Source: CAG-411 sp045124315 (GTDB taxonomy: Bacteria > Bacillota > Clostridia > Lachnospirales > Lachnospiraceae). Taken from it: a stretch of 12,151 bases of DNA. Under the pieces are notes generated by a model. That model saw nothing but the letters and a program-made list of their open reading frames with translations. It was not told the origin of the DNA and searched no databases. Positions within the stretch are counted from its first letter, which is position 1; each line of letters starts with the position of its first letter. Shown here piece after piece: positions 7,560 to 12,151 of this stretch. The stretch lies in the NCBI GenBank assembly GCA_045124315.1, contig JBGVLO010000134.1:1-12151 (forward strand), given 5' to 3'. Made by a program: the position numbers and the translations under genes.

Positions 7560-10012
7560 CAGCTCGCCTCGTCTTTCTTCACAGATTCTTCCGGCTTAGT
7601 ATTCATAATCGCATAGGTCTTAGTATCTGTTGGGTATTTATCCACAAACGGAATAACCACGTTGTCAAATAGAATAAGTCCCGAACCCGGCTCAGAATTA
7701 GTCACATGGGTAAGCTGCTTGTCGGAAAGTCCCAGCTTGTCTGCTAAGATACTTTGGTCTTTGGCATTCTGATTTAACAAATATACAAAATCACTGTTAC
7801 CCAAAATACCCTCGATTTCCTCTGACTTTAAAAAATCGCCCACGTTCTGAGTAAGTCCTGTTGGAATACCTCCCCATTTTCTGAAACGCTTCCAGATTTC
7901 CACTGAATAAATGGCAGTCTGTTTCTCCTTCAGCAAAAGATGAAACTCATCACAGTAATAACGGGTAGCAATCTTTCTCTCCCTATTCTGCGATACTCTG
8001 TTCCACACAGCATCCTGGACAATTAACATTCCAAGCTCCTTTAACTGATTTCCCAAATCTCGAATGTCAAAACACATGATACGATTTTTAGAATCCACGT
8101 TCGTTCTGTGGTTAAAATAATTCTGTGAACCATGCACATACAGTACAAGACTGTTTGCAATACGCTCTGCCTTTTTATTCTTGTGATTCAAAAGAGCATT
8201 ATATAAATCTTCCAAAATCGGCATATTTTCCGGTACCGGATTTTCAAAGTAATCATCATAAATGTGACGAATACACTCATCAATGATACCCTTTTCATCA
8301 TTCTCCAGACCGTCTTTCCCTCCGGCAATCAAATCACAAAGGGTAATGATAAAGTCACTTTTTAATTTCAGTGCTTCTTTATCCCCTTTATGACTAAGCT
8401 GAATATCCATCGGGTTCAGATAATCTTTGGAATTGGTAGCAAGTCTTACGACCTGTCCTTTTAAAGCCTGCACCAAAGGAAAATACTCTCCCTCCGGATC
8501 ACAGATAATAATGTCATCCCTTGTCATAAGGAAACAGGATAAAATCTCACGTTTTGCACTAAAAGATTTACCGGAACCGGGCGTTCCAAGTATTACACCA
8601 TTTGGTGTACGAAGCCTTTTCCGGTCTGCCATAATCATGTTGTTGCTAAGAGCATTTAAACCGTAATAAATAGCCGGTGCCGGCATAAACAATTCCTGTG
8701 TGCAGAATGGCACTAAAATAGCAGTGCTTTTGGTTGTCAGCACTCGCTCAATACCTGTTTCGTTACACCCAATGGGTGCCGACGCCATTAGCCCCTGTTC
8801 CTGTAAATACTGCAAACATCTAAGATTACAGTTTGCCTGTTGGATAATACCGGATACCCTTTGCATAATATTTTCCAATTTCCCTTTTGTCCTTCCATAA
8901 CAAGTAATCAGAAACGTCATTCGCACAATTTTCTGATTGCTTGTATTCAAATCGTCAAGCAGCTCCAGCGTATCTTTCTCATAAGTAATAATGTCCGTTG
9001 GTAAAATATCCATATCGTATCCACTTCGGACTGCTTTTTTCTGCTCCTCAATCTTCATTTTCTGAATGTTGGTAAGTGCCGCCTTTAACATCTTGATTGC
9101 CTTTACCGGATCCATGGTCTGCATATGCATGGTAATGGTAAGGTTATCATCAATATCAAGAAGCTTCTTTAACAGCTCATCATTAAATCTTGGTGCAATA
9201 ATATCCAGATAAGACACACAGCCATGCATATCCCCCGACTTAAATCGGTTTGGATGCCGGAAGTCAAATCCCGGCGGTGCAATATAATCTTTTACCGACT
9301 TTCCTGACTGTGATAATTCCTTAAATGAAAAGCGGAAAGGTTCCATCGTTCCCTGGTTAAAATACTCATGCAGAATACGAAGTCTTTCCTTTCCGTCCAA
9401 ACCTCTGGCATTGGTGCCGATGTTATTGAGGTTCCGAATCACATCTCTTTCAATGTTATTCAGTTTGCTTTTTGCTTCTTTAAATCCGGTGCTTTCCACA
9501 CCAAAGATAAGATACTTTGACTTGATAATCCCATTATTCCCCTTTGCAGCCTGATGTTTTAACATCTGCGTATATTCCTCACGAATATCATCAAATTCAT
9601 CGCCCTGTAAAGGAATGTCAAACTGATTTACAAGTGTCTGTTCACTAACCTGTCTATTAAACAAGAATAATTCAAATTTAATAGACGGGTCGAAATAGTT
9701 AATAAGTTTGCTGTATTCTTCTAAAATATCGCCCTGGTCTTCTACCTCCAGCAAATCATAGTTGATGTCATAAAATTCCACCATTTTTGTAAAAAATGTA
9801 TTGGTTACCTGACAGATACCGTCACGATACATCTTTTGAAAAGTTATGGTTTTCTGTGCGGTAGTCGGCTTTGCCTGCTGTTTACTGTTTCCGGCAAGGG
9901 TGCGTTTTAACTCTGCCAGTCGTTTCTTTTCAGAAAAAGTAAGCCCGGACTTTGACTGTACAGCCTTTTTGCCGGACTTACCTCTAGCCGATACCTTTTG
10001 CTTTTTCTTCAA
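7559..10012 (-). CDS. virB4: VirB4/TraE-type conjugation ATPase
   Basis: An 817-residue ATPase that powers the type IV secretion channel at the inner face of the membrane. The N-terminal 40 residues are very basic. A VirB4 N-terminal domain follows, and then the RecA-like motor with Walker A GTPGSGKS at residues 476-483, the IIICDPEGEY motif (D505) and a Walker B at D688-E689 (YYCDEFHLLL). Length and motifs match complete family members, with no internal break. The start is TTG at 10012: the reading frame continues the PrgI overlap, no in-frame ATG lies nearby, and GGAAGGAGGT (10021-10030) sits nine bases upstream. The gene overlaps the end of prgI by 29 bases, and its stop overlaps the next start by one base. 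It is expected to work with PrgI, VirB6 and VirD4, but the last two are missing or broken here. Confidence 0.96.
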   Translation of the reverse strand: MKKKQKVSARGKSGKKAVQSKSGLTFSEKKRLAELKRTLAGNSKQQAKPTTAQKTITFQKMYRDGICQVTNTFFTKMVEFYDINYDLLEVEDQGDILEEYSKLINYFDPSIKFELFLFNRQVSEQTLVNQFDIPLQGDEFDDIREEYTQMLKHQAAKGNNGIIKSKYLIFGVESTGFKEAKSKLNNIERDVIRNLNNIGTNARGLDGKERLRILHEYFNQGTMEPFRFSFKELSQSGKSVKDYIAPPGFDFRHPNRFKSGDMHGCVSYLDIIAPRFNDELLKKLLDIDDNLTITMHMQTMDPVKAIKMLKAALTNIQKMKIEEQKKAVRSGYDMDILPTDIITYEKDTLELLDDLNTSNQKIVRMTFLITCYGRTKGKLENIMQRVSGIIQQANCNLRCLQYLQEQGLMASAPIGCNETGIERVLTTKSTAILVPFCTQELFMPAPAIYYGLNALSNNMIMADRKRLRTPNGVILGTPGSGKSFSAKREILSCFLMTRDDIIICDPEGEYFPLVQALKGQVVRLATNSKDYLNPMDIQLSHKGDKEALKLKSDFIITLCDLIAGGKDGLENDEKGIIDECIRHIYDDYFENPVPENMPILEDLYNALLNHKNKKAERIANSLVLYVHGSQNYFNHRTNVDSKNRIMCFDIRDLGNQLKELGMLIVQDAVWNRVSQNRERKIATRYYCDEFHLLLKEKQTAIYSVEIWKRFRKWGGIPTGLTQNVGDFLKSEEIEGILGNSDFVYLLNQNAKDQSILADKLGLSDKQLTHVTNSEPGSGLILFDNVVIPFVDKYPTDTKTYAIMNTKPEESVKKDEAS

Positions 10013-10370
10013 GGTAACGTACCTCCTTCCTGATTTTTTCTCGTTCTTCTAACTGTTTGTAAAGATTTTCTGATTTATAAGGTCTGATTCCCTGTGTCAG
10101 AAATTTCTGCCGTATCATAAAATACAACATCTTTTCTGCCGGGAAACCATCCTTCGTATACATTGCCAAAAAGAAAAATGGCAACATGACTCCCACCATA
10201 ATAAAAGCTGCCCCCTGGGTCCCTATTACATCTTTTGTAAGAAAATATAAGGGAATACCTGCAATGGCAGCTCCGCTGAAACAGATAATCTGTCTTTTGG
10301 TCAGGTTCAATTCAGTGTTGTCGGCACCGACTTTCGCCATTTGCCCGCTGTCTTGCGGTTGTTCTCTCAT
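9984..10370 (-). CDS. prgI: PrgI-family membrane protein with a replaced N-terminus
   Basis: A 128-residue open frame. From about residue 22 (NLTKRQIICF) it matches the PrgI family, small inner-membrane channel proteins of Gram-positive conjugation systems that partner VirB4. Two adjacent hydrophobic segments are visible (about 27-42 and 50-67), followed by the FPAEKMLYFMIRQKFLTQGIRPYKSENLY region and a charged helical tail. The usual leader before NLTKRQ, a dozen or more residues with a Pro/Lys pattern, is not present. Residues 1-21 (MREQPQDSGQMAKVGADNTEL) instead come from DNA continuous with the group II intron relic, possibly the start of its reverse transcriptase. The ATG at 10370 has only a weak purine stretch upstream; ATG at residue 11 is an alternative. 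The fusion is in frame, so a protein could still be made, but its function is uncertain. Its end overlaps virB4 by 29 bases. Confidence 0.8.
   Translation of the reverse strand: MREQPQDSGQMAKVGADNTELNLTKRQIICFSGAAIAGIPLYFLTKDVIGTQGAAFIMVGVMLPFFFLAMYTKDGFPAEKMLYFMIRQKFLTQGIRPYKSENLYKQLEEREKIRKEVRYLEEKAKGIG
10021..10030 (-). promoter_or_regulatory. Strong ribosome binding site deciding the TTG start of virB4
   Basis: GGAAGGAGGT lies inside the 3' end of the prgI reading frame, nine bases upstream of TTG at 10010-10012. The near-ideal Shine-Dalgarno sequence fixes the start at a weak codon, and translation is probably coupled to prgI. Confidence 0.8.
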
Positions 10371-10737
10371 GAGTATCTCTTGCTTTCATAACTGCGAAAT
10401 GAAACCAACATGAAAGGCATACGTTTCAATCCTTTTCGTATGCAGGGCACGGATTCCCCCACTCTGGCTATCGTTTAGGCAGTTTAGCTTTGTACCTCAT
10501 ACACTGATTTTTATTCTTAAATATTTTGACGCACAGGATTAGCGTCTTTCCTATTTACGTTCCATCAGGAACAACAACATGCTACACTCCCCTTCGGGTT
10601 TCCCCTCTCGGATAAGTTGTAGAATAATAGGCTGTGATTTTTCATCACTTGATACTTTTACCTACTGCTTGCTAAAGGCAGTATCCTGTAAGTACCACGT
10701 CGCCAATTTATATTGCGCTGGCGACTTCTGGGCGCAC
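10308..10737 (-). mobile_element. Group II intron, truncated: 5' part only
   Basis: On the minus strand the virD4 frame ...EGNC is followed directly by GTGCGCCCAGAAGTCGCC, matching the group II 5' consensus GUGYG. The next ~370 bases are non-coding and rich in hairpins, as in domain I-III: GTCGCCA/TGGCGAC near the 5' end, GACGC/GCGTC in the middle, and a perfect 7-bp stem GCATACG/CGTATGC at 10417-10443. An ATG at 10370 lies where an intron-encoded protein could begin. No reverse transcriptase domain, domain V or 3' boundary is present; the sequence runs into prgI near 10305. The right-hand limit given is approximate. A start two bases earlier (GTGTG, 10739) also fits the consensus. ACAACTT at 10614-10620 could pair at 6 of 7 positions with the exon end GAATTGT, a weak EBS1 candidate. 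The intron subclass is not determined. Confidence 0.77.
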
Positions 10738-11160
10738 ACAATTCCCTTCGATTGTGTCAGCATTGTCCTTGTAAATTGCTTTCAGCTGTGACTTTGACTG
10801 CAAAATAATAGAAGCTGAAATTTCCCGGCTACGGATTGTAGCAATCAGCTTCTCAAATTTTGGTATCTGCCCGATGTTCGCAAACTCATCTAACAAGCAG
10901 CGTACATGAATAGGCAATCTGCCATTATACACATCATCTGCCCTGTCGCAGAGCAGGTTAAAGAGCTGGGTATACATGATTGACACAATAAAATTGAATG
11001 TATCGTCTGTATCAGAGATAATGACAAACAATGCTGTTTTTTCATCCCCTAACATATCAAGTTCCAATTCATCATAACTGGTCAAATCACGAAGCTCTTT
11101 AATATCAAATGGTGCCAATCTTGCACCACAGCTAATTAAAATACTCTTAGCTGTCTTACC
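10738..11160 (-). pseudogene. virD4: VirD4/TraG coupling protein, internal fragment
   Basis: About 141 codons from the middle of a VirD4/TraG-type coupling ATPase, which normally links the relaxosome to the channel. The frame reads GKTAKSILISCGARLAPF, then FVIISDTDDTFNF, Walker B LLDEFANIG, and the conserved SREISASIILQSKSQLKAIY, ending DTIEGNC. The Walker A-bearing N-terminal part is missing: upstream of GKTAKS the frame meets TGA after four unrelated codons. The C-terminal part (family: a DTTLFLGG-type continuation) is missing because intron sequence starts after the Cys codon. Read through, the frame adds nine intron-encoded residues and stops at 10708. A TTG at 11118 could start a short peptide but has no convincing ribosome site. 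With both ends lost this cannot be a working coupling protein. Confidence 0.88.
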
Positions 11161-11207
11161 TGAAACGAAATGTCAAGGACTTTTTAGTACCCCTATCATT
11201 CATTGCA
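11161..11207. other. Junction spacer between the terminator and the virD4 fragment
   Basis: These 47 bases match neither the coupling-protein frame nor the DUF4303 unit. On the minus strand they contain TTGACA (11171-11176), but no good -10 box follows at 16-18 bases. The left edge (11160/11161) is where virD4 homology begins abruptly. No direct repeat or insertion-sequence end could be identified by eye. Confidence 0.5.
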
Positions 11208-11242
11208 TAAAAAAAGCCACTGTAGATTTCTCCACAATGGCT
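11208..11242 (-). terminator. Rho-independent terminator after the DUF4303 gene
   Basis: In the minus-strand RNA, AGCCAUUGUGGA pairs along all 12 positions (two G-U wobbles) with UCUACAGUGGCU around a GAAA tetraloop, followed by seven U. It lies about 67 bases after the DUF4303 stop and would separate that unit from the virD4 fragment and the ICE genes beyond. Confidence 0.88.
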
Positions 11243-11309
11243 ATAAAGTCATGTTTTATTCACTTTTGATTACTGGCAAGCTCATGCCCAAACTGAAATT
11301 TTGGCGTGC

Positions 11310-11891
11310 TTATACCCTTTCCTCAGCACGTTTTAAAAATGCTTCATAAAGTTCCTGTCTGTTTAACTGGCTTGCAGAATAGTTTTCTATAGTTTCTGAC
11401 CTATTATCATCTGACATAGATACGAAATATGTAATATCTTCTGTCTTTTCTCCAAATATTTTATCTGTAATTAACATTCTCCACGCTTCTGTAACTGCTT
11501 CAAAAAATAATGCTGTGTTTTCTGAATACTCAGCAGAATTAGCTTCTTCTTTTTGGTAAAGCAGCTTGCTTATATTATTTAATTCACTTTCCCTACCATC
11601 CGAATATGCCCATTCAGCTGGGACCCACTTGGTCATACTAATCGTTCCGTTTTTTAGTCCTTCAATCTGTTCCTCAGTCAAATGAGCCTGAAACATATTC
11701 ATATACTTCAAATCTTTTTCTCTCATTTTTTCATAAGTATTTACGGCAAAATACAAAGTAATACAGTCACTGTCTGTCACTAATGCTGCCCCATATATCT
11801 GTTCTTTACCTATTTGGTTTAAAATTTTCTTAACATCCTGTTTTACTGCTTTAATTACTCCTAATCGAATTTCATCAAAAAATTGCTTCAT
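11310..11891 (-). CDS. DUF4303 family protein, possible toxin-immunity protein
   Basis: A 193-residue soluble acidic protein with no signal peptide or membrane helix. It has the features of DUF4303: an N-terminal helix (FFDEIRLGVIKAV), a short strand pair (YGAALVTDSDCITLYFAVNT), and the family's characteristic W(S/V)PAEWAY block at residues 89-96, then a helical half with FFEAVTEAWRML. Its biochemical function is unknown; the family is common near polymorphic or contact-dependent toxin loci, where immunity roles have been proposed. The ATG at 11891 is chosen over an in-frame ATG seven codons upstream because GGAGGG (11898-11903) is six bases before it; the upstream ATG would place that ribosome site inside the gene. 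It follows the SF0329-like gene by 74 bases and ends in a strong terminator. It is not part of the conserved ICE gene set. Confidence 0.75.
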   Translation of the reverse strand: MKQFFDEIRLGVIKAVKQDVKKILNQIGKEQIYGAALVTDSDCITLYFAVNTYEKMREKDLKYMNMFQAHLTEEQIEGLKNGTISMTKWVPAEWAYSDGRESELNNISKLLYQKEEANSAEYSENTALFFEAVTEAWRMLITDKIFGEKTEDITYFVSMSDDNRSETIENYSASQLNRQELYEAFLKRAEERV

Positions 11892-11897
11892 TCTATT

Positions 11898-11903
11898 CCC
11901 TCC
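11898..11903 (-). promoter_or_regulatory. Ribosome binding site deciding the DUF4303 start
   Basis: GGAGGG on the minus strand, six bases upstream of ATG at 11889-11891. It argues against the longer in-frame start at 11912. Confidence 0.75.
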
Positions 11904-11965
11904 ATATCTCATTCATAAACTTCAAAGTTATCTCTCAAGTTAAACACACCGACTTACTGAAATTT

Positions 11966-12151
11966 TCAGCACTCAAAACGAAGCTTATAAAATTGCTGTA
12001 CCCATTCTGGGTATGTTTTATATATCTCGCTATCCTGCATTCGTTTAATTGTTCGCCGTCCTACTCTTCTATCTAAAATAGCAAAAATGCGTATGAGGCA
12101 GTTATCACTTATAAGTGCATCAGCAATTGGCATTTGCAGAAAATCCGTCGC
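11966..12151 (-). CDS. SF0329-like protein, C-terminal part (5' end outside window)
   Basis: The last 61 codons of a gene entering from the right edge, ending TGA at 11966-11968. The peptide reads PIADALISDNCLIRIFAILDRRVGRRTI and then YPEWVQQFYKLRFEC. The pattern ALxSxNxLIRxFAILDRRVGKRxL followed by a short PxWxxxFYxLR end resembles the C-terminus of SF0329-family small proteins, which are often found among toxin-immunity gene arrays. This match is from memory of the family and rests on a short stretch. The frame is open across all 186 bases with no competing long frame. It lies 74 bases upstream of the DUF4303 gene on the same strand, so the two may share a transcript. Confidence 0.55.
   Translation of the reverse strand, partial: ATDFLQMPIADALISDNCLIRIFAILDRRVGRRTIKRMQDSEIYKTYPEWVQQFYKLRFEC

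Noticed and set aside
7304..7672. Plus-strand open frame of 122 codons
   Set aside because: It lies antisense to two well-supported genes (hydrolase start and virB4 end), lacks a ribosome site and resembles no family.
10417..10443. Perfect 7-bp hairpin as a terminator upstream of prgI
   Set aside because: It has a 13-base loop and no U-tract; it fits better as intron RNA structure.
10708..10737. Nine extra residues at the end of the virD4 fragment as a real protein end
   Set aside because: They are encoded by the intron 5' end and end at a chance stop; they match nothing expected of VirD4.
11171..11176. TTGACA as a -35 promoter box for the virD4 fragment and the ICE operon
   Set aside because: No acceptable -10 box lies 16-18 bases downstream on the minus strand, and the match is next to a breakpoint; a single hexamer is too weak.
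11892..11912. Longer start for the DUF4303 protein
   Set aside because: The upstream ATG would put the GGAGGG ribosome site within the coding region, and nothing comparable lies upstream of it.

Overview
This window looks like part of a Tn916/Tn1549-type integrative and conjugative element (ICE), or a decaying remnant of one, from a low-GC Firmicute. A gut Clostridia/Lachnospiraceae host is likely. The support is the conserved gene order of this ICE family, the AT-rich codon use, and strong AGGAGG-type ribosome binding sites. Every gene I can support is on the minus strand, so transcription runs from high to low coordinates.

Layout in transcription order, right to left. (1) 11161-12151 is not ICE backbone. 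It holds the 3' end of a small SF0329-like gene (11966-12151), a DUF4303-family gene (11310-11891), and a clean Rho-independent terminator with a GAAA loop (11208-11242). Both protein families are known near polymorphic-toxin loci, so an immunity-gene island is plausible. (2) At 11160/11161 the sequence switches abruptly into the middle of a VirD4/TraG coupling-protein gene, of which only about 141 codons remain (10738-11160). (3) That fragment ends exactly at the 5' end of a group II intron (GTGCG start, 10737), inserted after an ...EGNC motif. Only about 0.4 kb of intron survives, with no reverse transcriptase core, no domain V and no 3' exon. (4) The intron relic runs in frame into a PrgI-family membrane protein (9984-10370), whose usual N-terminus appears to be replaced. 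The end of virD4 and the Maff2 and VirB6/CD1112-like genes expected between virD4 and prgI are absent. (5) Next come an intact VirB4 ATPase with a TTG start (7559-10012), a 1040-residue M23 + NlpC/P60 transfer-channel hydrolase with a repeat-rich N-terminus (4437-7559), DUF4315 (4166-4420), a DUF4366 surface protein (2572-4188), an MT-A70 methyltransferase with a GTG start (2015-2566), and topoisomerase III, whose 3' end leaves the window (1-2000).

The genes from prgI to topB overlap or sit only a few bases apart, and several ribosome binding sites lie inside or against the preceding stop codon. They look like one translationally coupled operon. VirB4 would energise the channel, PrgI and other membrane proteins would form its base, the M23/NlpC protein would open the peptidoglycan, and DUF4366 would act at the cell surface. 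The methyltransferase and topoisomerase III would act on the DNA. Without a full coupling protein and a VirB6-like channel protein, this copy is probably unable to transfer itself unless helped in trans.

The most notable signals are the intron-to-prgI in-frame fusion with its large implied deletion, and four exact 162-bp repeats in the hydrolase gene that each carry the same 25-bp near-perfect palindrome. No tRNA, rRNA or CRISPR array was seen.
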